Of a DNA stretch of 64,000 bases, positions 51,996 through 60,785 are shown piece after piece. A model generated the notes under the pieces. That model searched no databases. It saw only the letters and a list, made by a program, of their open reading frames with translations, and was not told the DNA's origin. The stretch covers positions 310,001 through 374,000 of the forward strand of contig NZ_JAEHFW010000001.1 in the NCBI RefSeq assembly GCF_016522075.1, written 5' to 3'. The stretch comes from Mucilaginibacter segetis. Lineage in GTDB: Bacteria; Bacteroidota; Bacteroidia; Sphingobacteriales; Sphingobacteriaceae. The position numbers were made by a program, and so were the translations under genes. How positions within the stretch are numbered: the first letter of the stretch is position 1; each line of letters begins with the position of its first letter.

Positions 51996-53315
51996 TTAAT
52001 CGAATTTATATCGCTCGAACCACTTGTCATTTAAGGTGAATGAAACATGCAGATTGACGAAACTTTCTTTTACTAACTGATTGGCTATGGTTCCGCGCTT
52101 CCCTATCTCTGCTGAAATGTTGATTTTATAATAACTCCGGTTGTTTGGCCTTAAAGGCAACCCTACGCCAAATGTTGCAGCGTAGCTTTTAATGTCTGTA
52201 TTGTTTGCATGAATGTAGGTGTCATCCAAAATAACGCCCAATCGGTAGTCGACCCTTGAAAAATATCCGTTAATAGCATTAATATTAGGAGTGAACTGGC
52301 CGCCGATATTAAAGGTTTTGCTGTCTCTTAGCCCTTGATTCTCGCCGCCGATAGTCAGGTTTGACCATTTACCCATAGTATAGTCGGCGCCTACTAAGTA
52401 TTTACCTTCGTCCTGAAATGATATACCAAAATGATTGATTTGTGGTAACTGAATTTTTGTTTTAGCATTTTGCCTGTTAATAATGCTATCAGTAGGTACA
52501 CCCTCATTGCCACCCGCATCGGTAAAATAACTGCTTACTATATAACTGTTTTGGTTATTAAGTTTAGTATTTGCCGAAGCAGAGTATCCGAAAGTAAGGT
52601 GTTTCCTCAAAGAAAAATCTACTGAATATTGGATACCGTAATCATAATTTAATCCACCAACACTGTTGCTTTCTTCTATCCTGGAATTTAAATTGCCGTA
52701 AACCGGAATTTCTGTAGACTGCGATTGTTTCAGGTTGCCAAAAATGTATGAAGCGTTAGCTCCTATGGATAGATGAGAGCCTATGCCAAAGCCATATCCC
52801 AAATACAGTTTTGATAATCCACCGTCTCCGCTATATATATAATTAACGGCATTCGTATCTGCAGGTAAACCTGTACCAAAACCGGAATTTAACACCTGCC
52901 TGTAGCTATACCCCAGTTCACTGTAGGGTAAAAGACCGAAACTTAATGCCGAACGTTTTGAAACCGGAATGCCAAAAGCTATATGATTAAGTCTGAAACT
53001 TGTGTTGGTTTGATCTGTCTGCCCAACTTTACTAAGTGTGTTTATTTTGGAGTATAAGCCTACATCAATTGCAGTAAGCGTAATTTTTGAATAGGATGCC
53101 GGATTTAAGGGATTTATTATGCTAAAACCGTTAATACTGTTGGTGGCTGTGGCAATACCTCCCATGGCAACATTCTGCGGTAATACAGACGGTATAATGT
53201 CTCCTATACCATATTTTGAATATGGAGAACTTGTTGTTGATGTAGACTGCGCACTTACGGTGTAGGTAACTGTCGTCAATAAAAATATTATTGTAGCCTT
53301 TATATATCTAATCAT
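51996..53315 (-). CDS. Outer-membrane beta-barrel protein, FadL-like
   Basis: 439-residue exported protein with signal peptide about 1-22 (VSAQ). The early motif SPYSKYGIGDIIPSVLPQNVAMGGI is reminiscent of FadL/PorV-like barrels of Bacteroidota, and the body is a run of amphipathic strands with GG turns and aromatic ends, finishing VNLHVSFTLNDKWFERYKFD. The C-terminal aromatic signature fits a barrel. Cargo unknown. The gene overlaps coaX by 8 bases and precedes lptC by 8 bases, so purQ-coaX-barrel-lptC looks like one operon. Confidence 0.75.
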   Translation of the reverse strand: MIRYIKATIIFLLTTVTYTVSAQSTSTTSSPYSKYGIGDIIPSVLPQNVAMGGIATATNSINGFSIINPLNPASYSKITLTAIDVGLYSKINTLSKVGQTDQTNTSFRLNHIAFGIPVSKRSALSFGLLPYSELGYSYRQVLNSGFGTGLPADTNAVNYIYSGDGGLSKLYLGYGFGIGSHLSIGANASYIFGNLKQSQSTEIPVYGNLNSRIEESNSVGGLNYDYGIQYSVDFSLRKHLTFGYSASANTKLNNQNSYIVSSYFTDAGGNEGVPTDSIINRQNAKTKIQLPQINHFGISFQDEGKYLVGADYTMGKWSNLTIGGENQGLRDSKTFNIGGQFTPNINAINGYFSRVDYRLGVILDDTYIHANNTDIKSYAATFGVGLPLRPNNRSYYKINISAEIGKRGTIANQLVKESFVNLHVSFTLNDKWFERYKFD

Positions 53316-54051
53316 TATGCTGTTGTATCGCTGCGTTTAATCCTTTTAGAACCAAATGGGGCTCATTTTTAATATAGGGGGCAAAGATGCTATTTTTCAA
53401 TAGAGTATCAAAAAAAATACCGTCGCCCCCGCTTAGTATAATATTGTACTGTTCTGCTGCTTTTGTATAACTTTCAATAAAACCTTTCAACTCATATTTT
53501 ATCCCGTTTTGCACACCTGAAATTATAGCAGATGTGGTATCGTTGCCATATATTGCTGTAAAAGCCGCGTCGGCAATAATAAGTGGTAAAGCATCAGTAT
53601 AATGGTTTAATGCATTAAAACGCATATTTAAGCCCGGCGATATACTGCCACCTAAATAATTAGCATTACTATCTATATAATCATAAGTGATACAGGTACC
53701 ACCACTTATTATAATGTTATTTTGTTGCGGATATAGATAATGGGCGCCAATAACAGCAGCAAACCTGTCTGTACCTAAAGTATCAGGTGTTTTATAGTAA
53801 TTATTCACTCCTGCTGGTATTAGGCTGTTAAAATATATTACAGGGTGTTTTTTTTCCAATTCAATCTGCCAGGATTGTTTTTCCTTTTTTACCGATGAAG
53901 TAATAACTTTGGTTATTACATGTTCATATAAAAGATTGTCAATACTTTCCGCAGTTAACTGCTTAGTCTGGTTAATAGTTAACAGATCATCGTTCTCAAA
54001 AACTGCCACCTTTGTAAAGGTATTGCCAATATCAATAACCAGGTTTGCCAT
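53308..54051 (-). CDS. coaX: Type III pantothenate kinase
   Basis: First enzyme of coenzyme A synthesis, the acetyl-CoA-insensitive type III form. It begins LVIDIGNTFTKVAVFEND (phosphate motif), with GTDRFAAVIGAHYLY and IISGGTCITYDYID as further signatures, and ILSGGDG late. 247 residues is standard. Its ATG shares one base with the purQ stop (TGATG), and its 3' end overlaps the barrel gene by 8 bases. Confidence 0.95.
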   Translation of the reverse strand: MANLVIDIGNTFTKVAVFENDDLLTINQTKQLTAESIDNLLYEHVITKVITSSVKKEKQSWQIELEKKHPVIYFNSLIPAGVNNYYKTPDTLGTDRFAAVIGAHYLYPQQNNIIISGGTCITYDYIDSNANYLGGSISPGLNMRFNALNHYTDALPLIIADAAFTAIYGNDTTSAIISGVQNGIKYELKGFIESYTKAAEQYNIILSGGDGIFFDTLLKNSIFAPYIKNEPHLVLKGLNAAIQQHND

Positions 54052-54743
54052 CAGGCCTTTGCCAGTGCCAATATAGATTCAAAAATGACCAGGCCATCCT
54101 GATTGGCCAATAAAGCGTCGGCTGCCCTTTCCGGATGTGGCATAAAGCCAAATACGTTACGGTTTGCATTGCACACTCCGGCTATATTTTCGATCGATCC
54201 GTTAGGGTTACACTCACTTGTAATATTACCGGCTTCGTCACAGTATCTGAAAAGAACCTGATCGTTATCGTTAATGGATTTTAAAACATCGGTATCAGCA
54301 AAATAATTGCCCTCGCCATGCGCAATTGGTATTTTCAGTACTCGCTGAGCGTCAATTTGCCGTGTAACTAAAGAGTTTGCGGTTTGTGCTTTCAGATAAA
54401 TATTCCGACAAATAAACTTCCGGTTTTTATTATGTAACAAGGCGCCCGGTAACAGGCCCGCCTCGGTCAATATCTGAAAGCCATTGCATATACCCATTAC
54501 ATTGCCGCCTTTACCTGCAAACTGTATAACCTCCTGCATAATAGGAGAGAACCGGGCGATAGCGCCGGAGCGCAAGTAATCGCCAAAAGAGAAGCCGCCA
54601 GGAAGTACAATAAAGTCAGCACCCTGCAGGTCATGGTCTTTATGCCATAACCGAACCACCTGCTGGCCCATTATATTTTCAAGAATGTGGATGATGTCTT
54701 CATCACAATTGGAGCCGGGAAATATTACAACGCCGAATTTCAT
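54051..54743 (-). CDS. purQ: Phosphoribosylformylglycinamidine synthase subunit PurQ
   Basis: Class I glutamine amidotransferase of purine synthesis, releasing ammonia for the PurL subunit. It starts KFGVVIFPGSNCDEDI; the nucleophile Cys is in GICNGFQIL (about 86) and the His/Glu in MPHPERAAD. 230 residues. PurL and PurS are not in the window. A -7 box ends four bases before the ATG, implying a leaderless transcript. Confidence 0.96.
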   Translation of the reverse strand: MKFGVVIFPGSNCDEDIIHILENIMGQQVVRLWHKDHDLQGADFIVLPGGFSFGDYLRSGAIARFSPIMQEVIQFAGKGGNVMGICNGFQILTEAGLLPGALLHNKNRKFICRNIYLKAQTANSLVTRQIDAQRVLKIPIAHGEGNYFADTDVLKSINDNDQVLFRYCDEAGNITSECNPNGSIENIAGVCNANRNVFGFMPHPERAADALLANQDGLVIFESILALAKA

Positions 54744-54747
54744 GGTA

Positions 54748-54755
54748 CAAAACTA
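54748..54755 (-). promoter_or_regulatory. Candidate -7 box TAGTTTTG of purQ, 4 bases before ATG
   Basis: Exact TAnnTTTG match on the minus strand ending four bases before the purQ start codon. No TTG at ideal spacing. Confidence 0.5.
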
Positions 54756-54788
54756 ATATATAAGCCGAAATTTGAACGAATGTAAAAG

Positions 54789-55775
54789 TTAAAAAGTGTT
54801 AAACTGAAAATATATTATGCTGAATAACAATAAAGCATATAATGTTTCATAAAACCATTTAACTCCGGCATTAACAAAGTAATACGAAAAAAACACCGAT
54901 GCAGGTACAGCACACAGCAAAAAGTGGTTGATCCGAAAATCGGATTTTACATAAAAGGATAAGCCTGTAATTAAAAAGATGATGAAAAGCAACTGAAAGG
55001 ATTTGCGTATTTGCACATAGCTTTTATAAAAATTTTGCTGAAGCTTAAAAAAGTATAATATCAAAATAAGTATCACGGGTGCCAATACGATGTAGTTGTA
55101 GTAATTGATATTGATACGATTCGGGAACTTTGTGCCCAAAGGTTTCCATATATTATAAAAACTGGTCAGCCTGTTATTTAAATAATAGAATACTGCTAAA
55201 AAGAAAAATACTGTGGCAAAGCCTAATATTGCCGATATCCATTCCCGCCAGTTTAAAGGTTTAAAAATTACCAGCGCAATCCAAATAGCTAAAAATAAAT
55301 AGATGAATGGTAAGTAAACGAGTGACCCCAATGCTACTATGATTCCCAGATCGTAGGAAGTTGACTTAGCGTCAGAACTTTTGTAGAAACTGAAAAGTTT
55401 GAACAACATCCATATAACGAAGAAATTACTTATTAACGGAGCGCTTAATATAGCAAAGGGAGTAAACAAGCTTGAAATAGTTACATACATTAAAGCGGGT
55501 AAAAAGGTTGACCTGCCTAATAAATTGTAGCTGTTTACCAAATGATTGATTAATAACGCTTGCCCAAGAACTACTACGCCGGCCAGTAACATATTTAAGA
55601 ATGGTGGGAATGAAAGTTCATACGCCGATGGTACTAACAGCCGGGCGAAAGGCTCCACAAATACAAAATTTAAGTTATCCGGTAACTGAAAAATATAACC
55701 TATACGCAGTGCAAATAATAATATGACAAGCCATAAAATGTTGAGCGGATTATAAATTTTGAATATATTAACCAT
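54789..55775 (-). CDS. DUF6427 family membrane protein
   Basis: 328-residue polytopic membrane protein with about nine or ten hydrophobic spans and little soluble sequence. The start IFKIYNPLNILWLVILLFALRIGY and the later YLPFIYLFLAIWIALVIFKPLNWREWI match DUF6427, a family known only from Bacteroidota and of unknown function; the WREWI motif after a TM helix is a good marker. The gene has its own promoter and lies between the glycosyltransferase and purQ on the same strand. Confidence 0.85.
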   Translation of the reverse strand: MVNIFKIYNPLNILWLVILLFALRIGYIFQLPDNLNFVFVEPFARLLVPSAYELSFPPFLNMLLAGVVVLGQALLINHLVNSYNLLGRSTFLPALMYVTISSLFTPFAILSAPLISNFFVIWMLFKLFSFYKSSDAKSTSYDLGIIVALGSLVYLPFIYLFLAIWIALVIFKPLNWREWISAILGFATVFFFLAVFYYLNNRLTSFYNIWKPLGTKFPNRININYYNYIVLAPVILILILYFFKLQQNFYKSYVQIRKSFQLLFIIFLITGLSFYVKSDFRINHFLLCAVPASVFFSYYFVNAGVKWFYETLYALLLFSIIYFQFNTF

Positions 55776-55794
55776 AAGGGCTTGCTTGTTGCGA

Positions 55795-55826
55795 CAAAAT
55801 TAGCAGAAAAACCGTGTATGATGCAA
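55795..55826 (-). promoter_or_regulatory. Candidate promoter of the DUF6427 gene
   Basis: On the minus strand TTG (55826-55824), a 21-base spacer and TAATTTTG (55802-55795), with the box ending 19 bases before the ATG. Confidence 0.6.
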
Positions 55827-55832
55827 CAGAGA

Positions 55833-56822
55833 TTATTGCCATGCGTATTGCTTAACCATGTTGTCAACGATCTGCGCTGTCTCATCCGGGAAATTCACTT
55901 GGGCAGGTTTTGGAGCGGCCACCCAATTATTAATACGGGAAACAAACCCATCGTTTATGGTATCAACAACGGTTACCCCAAGTTTTGATGCCGACAAAGC
56001 ATTGCATTGCTGCTCGTATTGCCCGCGCATGGGTATCATCATTACCTTTTTGCCTAAGAATAAAGCTTCTGCAGGCCCTTCAAATCCTCCGCCGGTTAAC
56101 AAGCCTTCGCAATTAGCCAAACTGTTATTAAAACCCTCATTGCTGATAGGGAAGACCTGGACATTTCCTTCCTTATAGGTGCTTTTTTGTCTTTTTGAAA
56201 AAACGTGCCACTCTGCGTCAGTTGTTTTGCTTAAATGCTTTACCAGGGTTTTATCGCTATAGGCGGGTAAGTAAACACTGTAATGGCCTTTATTTCCGGT
56301 TACCGTATTGCGTATATCACTGCGAATAACCGGGGTATGAATAAAATCATCGTACCGTTCAAAATGGAAACCGATATGGTATGTAGTGGGCGAATAATAC
56401 TTAAACAGCCACTCTGCATAATTCCATTTTGCGGGCCGGGGCGTTTTTTTGGAAACAAATGAACATTGATGGCTTAAAGAAACAGATGGTATGCCCTGTA
56501 AACGACAGGCCCAGGCACTTACAGGTTCAAAATCATTAATAATGAGATCATATTGTTTTAGGGGGATGCTATGCATATCCTTCCATAACTGGCGCAGGTT
56601 CATTATTTTAAAAGTAGCCCAGTTATCCACTCCGCCATTTTTGCCGAACACAAAGCTAAACCCATGAAATTTATACTTTAATGGTTGCGAAAGACTTACC
56701 TCTGCCTCGGTACCGCTTACCAGTAGATCCACTTCGCCATATTGCTGTAATAGCGGTACAATTTCGCGGGCACGGCTTATATGGCCATTTCCTGTACCCT
56801 GTATACCAAACAATATTTTCAT
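55833..56822 (-). CDS. MurG-like glycosyltransferase
   Basis: 329-residue GT-B fold protein. It starts with the glycine-rich nucleotide-sugar fold KILFGIQGTGNGHISRAREIVPLL, and the donor-binding region reads LLTGGGFEGPAEALFLGKKVMMIPMRGQYEQQCNA, a close match to the GGFEG/PxxxQ pattern of MurG-like enzymes. The sugar and acceptor are unknown. It is followed upstream on the same strand by an LpxH-like phosphoesterase (186 bases apart), a pairing seen in Bacteroidota and suggestive of lipid or LPS-related glycan work. Confidence 0.87.
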   Translation of the reverse strand: MKILFGIQGTGNGHISRAREIVPLLQQYGEVDLLVSGTEAEVSLSQPLKYKFHGFSFVFGKNGGVDNWATFKIMNLRQLWKDMHSIPLKQYDLIINDFEPVSAWACRLQGIPSVSLSHQCSFVSKKTPRPAKWNYAEWLFKYYSPTTYHIGFHFERYDDFIHTPVIRSDIRNTVTGNKGHYSVYLPAYSDKTLVKHLSKTTDAEWHVFSKRQKSTYKEGNVQVFPISNEGFNNSLANCEGLLTGGGFEGPAEALFLGKKVMMIPMRGQYEQQCNALSASKLGVTVVDTINDGFVSRINNWVAAPKPAQVNFPDETAQIVDNMVKQYAWQ

Positions 56823-57008
56823 GCGGTTAGAATTGCGGGCAATTTAGTAAAGAAAATGTTTCGGAGGTTAAATTAATCATCAAATAAGGGCAATCGGATT
56901 GATCGAAGACAAAAAGAGATGAACCCGGAACCATTATCATACCAAATTTAATGTATGAGGTTTTCTCGCCTGTTCAGCATTAACAATTTGCGTGGATATT
57001 TAAGATAT

Positions 57009-57863
57009 TTAATGCGGCTCCTGCCTGAATCTTTCCAGTAAACTTTTCACATCCAATTTGGCATCCAGATCTTCCGTATCATGAGTGTCGTCATCATCAG
57101 TATCATTATTAAAGTCCGCTGCCTGATAGGTAAATATTTTCCAAGCACCGTCATTATATTCCAGCGCGGAAAGGCTTTCAACCCAATCACCCGAATTAAG
57201 ATACAGTACCGATCCGGTTTGTTCAGTTGATTGCATTTCCCGGATCTCGGCATGGTGTATATGGCCGCATATTACGTAACTATATGCTTTTTCTACAGCC
57301 AGGTCGGCCGCGGTCTGCTCAAACTGGTTAATGAATTTAACGGCGTCTTTGAATTTAGCCTTTACCTTTTGCGAAAAGCTCATCTTTGGTCTGCCTAAAG
57401 CGGTTAAACACCAGTTGGTAAAGCTATTGATGAGTATTAAGGTGTCGTAACCTATGGCGCCTAATTTGGCCAGCCATTTGGAGTGCTGCATAGTAACATC
57501 AAACACATCCCCATGAAATATCCAGGCTTTTTTACCGTCAATATTCAGCACTATTTTGTTAAGCAGTTGAAAAGTGCCCAAATTAAAATCGGCAAACTTA
57601 CGCAGCATCTCATCATGATTGCCCGTTAAGTAATATACGGGGATGCCTTCTGTAACGAATTTAAGTATGCGGCGCACCACCTTCATGTGCGATTCGGGCC
57701 AGTAATTTTTACTGAATTGCCATATATCAATTATATCGCCATTCAGGATGAGCATTTTTGGCCTGATGCTTTTTAAGTATTTAAGGAGTTCCTTAGCATG
57801 GCAACCATAGGTACCTAAATGCACATCGGATATAATTACGATATCAACTTCTCTTTTTGCCAT
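57009..57863 (-). CDS. UDP-2,3-diacylglucosamine diphosphatase-like metallophosphoesterase
   Basis: Calcineurin-like phosphoesterase of 284 residues. The metal motifs are complete: DVHLG (10-15 region), NGDIIDIW, GNHDE and GHIHHAE. This set is closest to the LpxH/LpxG-like group that cleaves UDP-2,3-diacylglucosamine in lipid A synthesis, but many Bacteroidota paralogues have that label without proof. The last 35 residues are very acidic (DDDDTHDTEDLD), an odd tail absent from E. coli LpxH. It is next to a MurG-like glycosyltransferase gene on the same strand. Confidence 0.85.
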   Translation of the reverse strand: MAKREVDIVIISDVHLGTYGCHAKELLKYLKSIRPKMLILNGDIIDIWQFSKNYWPESHMKVVRRILKFVTEGIPVYYLTGNHDEMLRKFADFNLGTFQLLNKIVLNIDGKKAWIFHGDVFDVTMQHSKWLAKLGAIGYDTLILINSFTNWCLTALGRPKMSFSQKVKAKFKDAVKFINQFEQTAADLAVEKAYSYVICGHIHHAEIREMQSTEQTGSVLYLNSGDWVESLSALEYNDGAWKIFTYQAADFNNDTDDDDTHDTEDLDAKLDVKSLLERFRQEPH

Positions 57864-57935
57864 TAAACTTTGGGGGCTATTTTTTTGGCCGGTAATTTAA
57901 ACCGGAAGAAACCTCTGATACCGGGCAGCAAATGG

Positions 57936-58046
57936 TTATTCGTCGTCTTCGTCTTCATTAACCTTTAGCTCGTAAGGGCTTAAATAAAATACTCCTAAAA
58001 GTACCAATAAGCCTATTACAAACAAATAAGTAAATTCAAAATTCAT
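57936..58046 (-). CDS. 36-residue single-span membrane protein
   Basis: Tiny gene starting MNFEFTYLFVIGLLVLLG. One hydrophobic span (about 5-23) is followed by a short acidic cytoplasmic or periplasmic tail (SPYELKVNEDEDDE). It lies 72 bases upstream of the phosphoesterase gene on the same strand. The clean charge pattern (no charge in the span, strongly acidic tail) supports a real protein. I cannot assign a function; related short acidic-tailed proteins may stabilise membrane complexes. Confidence 0.55.
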   Translation of the reverse strand: MNFEFTYLFVIGLLVLLGVFYLSPYELKVNEDEDDE

Positions 58047-58187
58047 CTTTACTGGGTTTTTACAAATATCAGACTATCAATTTATTTAATTGTTAAGACT
58101 ATGTTAAATGTAAAAGGTTACTTCAGTGCCGAAATTATTTTTAAATGTGCATAACATCATAAAAACAGCACTTAAAAGGCTAACGGT

Positions 58188-58883
58188 TTATAGCATTAAA
58201 GTTAACTCTTTTAAATGGGTGATCTGTGCAGGTACATCTTCAGGTTTTTCCACATTTAAAGGGTTAAAGTAAATGGCATCCATGCCAAAGGCCAAAGCGC
58301 CGCGAACGTCGGCTTCAATGCTGTCACCTATCATCAGGCTTTCGTTTTTTGCAGCTCCTGATGCTTTTAAGGCATATTCAAAGATGGCCTTGTCGGGCTT
58401 GTTCACACCTACTACTTCGGATATAATCACCTGATCGAAATACCGGATGATATTGGTGTTGGTAACTTTATATTCGGTAGACTCCTTAAAGCCGTTAGAA
58501 ATTAAGTGTAACACATATTTAGCTTGCAGATAAGCAAGCGTTTCGTGCGCATGCGGGAAAAGGTTGGTTTTTGTAGGACAGAGCTTTACGTAATCATCCT
58601 CAAAGGCAAGCGGCATCCTGTCCGGATGTACACCCAGATCGATGAAGGTTTTTCTAAAGCGGGTTTCACGCAAAGTATCTTTAGTTATTTTCCCTAAATG
58701 ATAATCGGCCCAAAGCTGATGGTTATTGCGCGTATAGGTTTCAATAAATATGTCCGCAGAGGATAGACCCAGTTCATGTAATTTGTAAGTGCCATAAAGT
58801 TCATGGAGGGTTTCTTCAGCATTTTTATCAAAATCCCAAATAGTGTGGTCAAGGTCGAAGAAGATGTGGCGGTAGGTTTTCAT
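58188..58883 (-). CDS. yjjG: YjjG-type noncanonical pyrimidine nucleotidase (HAD)
   Basis: HAD-superfamily phosphatase, 231 residues. HAD motif I is FFDLDHTIWDFD, motif II LISNGF, motif III the Lys in NKPDKAIFEYAL, and motif IV IGDSIEADVRGA. Family members dephosphorylate damaged or noncanonical pyrimidine nucleotides. The small helical cap (about 20-95) is typical. No operon partner; separated from its neighbours by short spacers. Confidence 0.93.
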   Translation of the reverse strand: MKTYRHIFFDLDHTIWDFDKNAEETLHELYGTYKLHELGLSSADIFIETYTRNNHQLWADYHLGKITKDTLRETRFRKTFIDLGVHPDRMPLAFEDDYVKLCPTKTNLFPHAHETLAYLQAKYVLHLISNGFKESTEYKVTNTNIIRYFDQVIISEVVGVNKPDKAIFEYALKASGAAKNESLMIGDSIEADVRGALAFGMDAIYFNPLNVEKPEDVPAQITHLKELTLML

Positions 58884-58928
58884 AGAACAGTAAAAATTTC
58901 ATGTACACGTTTAGCAGACTATAAGTAT

Positions 58929-59858
58929 TTAGTTGTTTATTCTGTGTATAAGTTCGTTGCCCGCTTCTGAAAATTTAATTTCAATTGACCCATTTTTCAA
59001 ATTTATAAAGAAAAAAGCCTTACCCTCTATGACTGTTTTTTGTTTTGTATCGTAAGGTGGGGTCCAAAGGGGTGAGTTATTTAATAAATTTAATATTTCG
59101 TTAGTAATAGCGGGATTTAATTTATCACCCGAAAGTGATGGCGAAGTCAGTTTTCCTTCTTTTGTTATAACGCAAGTAACAATAACGCGTGCGGTTGTTT
59201 CATTAACATTTTTAAGTAAATTACTTTTTATATATTCTATAAAATTGGGGGGAGGAATAGCACTTTTAAAAGGTTCTTTAATATTCTGTTGTTTTATAAT
59301 TTTACCATTTTTGTAAAAATCCAAGTGTATTAGCTGGCCTTTATTTCCTAAAACTTGCCATTCTCCTTGTTTCATATCATCAATATAATATCCTTTTATA
59401 CGCACAACCGTGTCCTCACAGCTATAAGTTTGAGATATGCCATTTAATTTGTCTTCTACATAATTTTCAACTGAAAATTTCCGACCATTAGAACAAAATT
59501 GGATCCATTCTCCGTTTCTTTTACCATCAAAAAAATGTCCCACTTCGCTTAAATAAGTAGATGTATCCGTTTTAGGCAGGTTATCAGATTCATGCTCTGG
59601 TTTATAATAATAGAATGTGCCATGTTGAATGGAGAGATTTGGGTCTTTGAATTCACCGATAAGTAATCGCCTATTATACATCGTGAATTGATTGATCAAC
59701 CAAGTGGTATCTGATTTCTTTTGATAAAAAATATACGATTTTGCATTAGACGAATCTGTACTAGCTCCATCACTATCAAGAAATATTTTAAGGGTTTGAC
59801 CGTAGTTGTTTAAAATTGTGATAAATAATAAGAAAATTAATAGTATAAGTTTTTTCAT
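58929..59858 (-). CDS. Exported protein with MORN-like repeats and TonB C-terminal-like domain
   Basis: 309 residues from the ATG at 59858, which starts a clear signal peptide (KKLILLIFLLFITILNNYGQ); the longer frame adds 31 residues without a signal. Residues about 60-195 contain MORN-2/YwqK-type segments (GHFFDGKRNGEWIQF, NYVEDKLNGISQTY, GYYIDDMKQGEWQVL). The last 95 residues look like a TonB C-terminal or energy-transducer-like domain (IPPPNFIEYIKSNLLKN ... ITKEGKLTSPSL ... NSPLWTPPYDTK). This hybrid recurs in Bacteroidota. Role unknown; probably periplasmic. It is 40 bases after upp on the same strand. Confidence 0.82.
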   Translation of the reverse strand: MKKLILLIFLLFITILNNYGQTLKIFLDSDGASTDSSNAKSYIFYQKKSDTTWLINQFTMYNRRLLIGEFKDPNLSIQHGTFYYYKPEHESDNLPKTDTSTYLSEVGHFFDGKRNGEWIQFCSNGRKFSVENYVEDKLNGISQTYSCEDTVVRIKGYYIDDMKQGEWQVLGNKGQLIHLDFYKNGKIIKQQNIKEPFKSAIPPPNFIEYIKSNLLKNVNETTARVIVTCVITKEGKLTSPSLSGDKLNPAITNEILNLLNNSPLWTPPYDTKQKTVIEGKAFFFINLKNGSIEIKFSEAGNELIHRINN

Positions 59859-59898
59859 GAATTTTCGTATTCGGTTTGATTTTGATATTTTCCAATTA

Positions 59899-60549
59899 TT
59901 ACACCTTCTCACCAAATGCCAGATCGCCCGCATCGCCAAGCCCCGGCACAATATAAGCCTTGCTTGTCATTTCTTCATCAACGGCGCAAACCCATATTTT
60001 AGCTTTCGGCAGGTTTGCCTTAATATGGGTAATGCCCTCGGTGCTGGCAATAACAGCTGCAATGTGTAAGTCCGTAATATTATATTGAGCCATCAGTTCT
60101 TTACAAACTATAACCAAACTTTGGCCTGTGGCCAGCATGGTGTCGCTAATTATTAATGTTTTGTTATTCAGATCAGGTGTGGAAATATGATCCACCTGTA
60201 TATTGAATGCTCCGCTTTTTTTAACCTTACGACAGGCAGTAATAAATGCTGATTTCGACTGCTCGAAGAAGTTCATGAAGCCCTGATGAAAGGGCAAACC
60301 GGCACGTAATATGGTTGCTAAAACAGGTTGTATAACCGGCAGACTAATGTTTGCTGTACCTAAAGGTGTTTGTATTTCTTTGTTTGTGTATTGCAGGGTT
60401 TTACTGATCTCATAAGCAAGAATAGTTCCCAGCTTTTCCTGATTTCTGCGAAAGCGGGCCTTGTCCGACTGGATGTTTACATCCCTTAGCTCGGCCAAAT
60501 AAAGGTTAGCTATTGAGTTGGTATGATTAAGGATAAATGGCACTGACAT
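59899..60549 (-). CDS. upp: Uracil phosphoribosyltransferase
   Basis: PRTase-fold salvage enzyme converting uracil and PRPP to UMP. The conserved core includes KARFRRNQEKLGTILAYEISKTL, VLRAGL-like ILRAGLPFHQGF, the PRPP loop IISDTMLATGQS and the uracil-binding end AYIVPGLGDAGDLAFG. The start was moved to ATG 60549 (MSVPFILN), giving 216 residues; the longer frame adds 39 residues with no conserved content. Confidence 0.95.
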   Translation of the reverse strand: MSVPFILNHTNSIANLYLAELRDVNIQSDKARFRRNQEKLGTILAYEISKTLQYTNKEIQTPLGTANISLPVIQPVLATILRAGLPFHQGFMNFFEQSKSAFITACRKVKKSGAFNIQVDHISTPDLNNKTLIISDTMLATGQSLVIVCKELMAQYNITDLHIAAVIASTEGITHIKANLPKAKIWVCAVDEEMTSKAYIVPGLGDAGDLAFGEKV

Positions 60550-60772
60550 GTTAATATGTTTGCAAATTAAATATAGCTTATGTATACTGAAGCCGCAACC
60601 TTTGGGCCATAATAGTACACGTAGTTCCGAATTTGGAATTAATATGAACGTAAACCCTGTTGACATAGGGTTGTCATCATCGCTTGCTTACTTTGAAACT
60701 TGTATGTGAACATTGCAGGGTCAAAATCGTTACTAACTATTACAGATTAAGCATTAAATAAGTGTTAATCAC

Positions 60773-60780
60773 TATTTTTG
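60773..60780 (+). promoter_or_regulatory. Candidate -7 box TATTTTTG of uvrB, 5 bases before ATG
   Basis: Exact TAnnTTTG match ending five bases before the uvrB ATG, implying a leaderless or nearly leaderless mRNA. No TTG at ideal spacing. Confidence 0.55.
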
Positions 60781-60785
60781 TATAA

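Noticed and set aside
59859..59951. N-terminal extension of the MORN/TonB-like gene
   Set aside because: The ATG at 59858 opens a typical signal peptide; the extra 31 residues would bury it.
60550..60666. N-terminal extension of upp
   Set aside because: The extra 39 residues have no family counterpart, and the ATG at 60549 gives the standard length.
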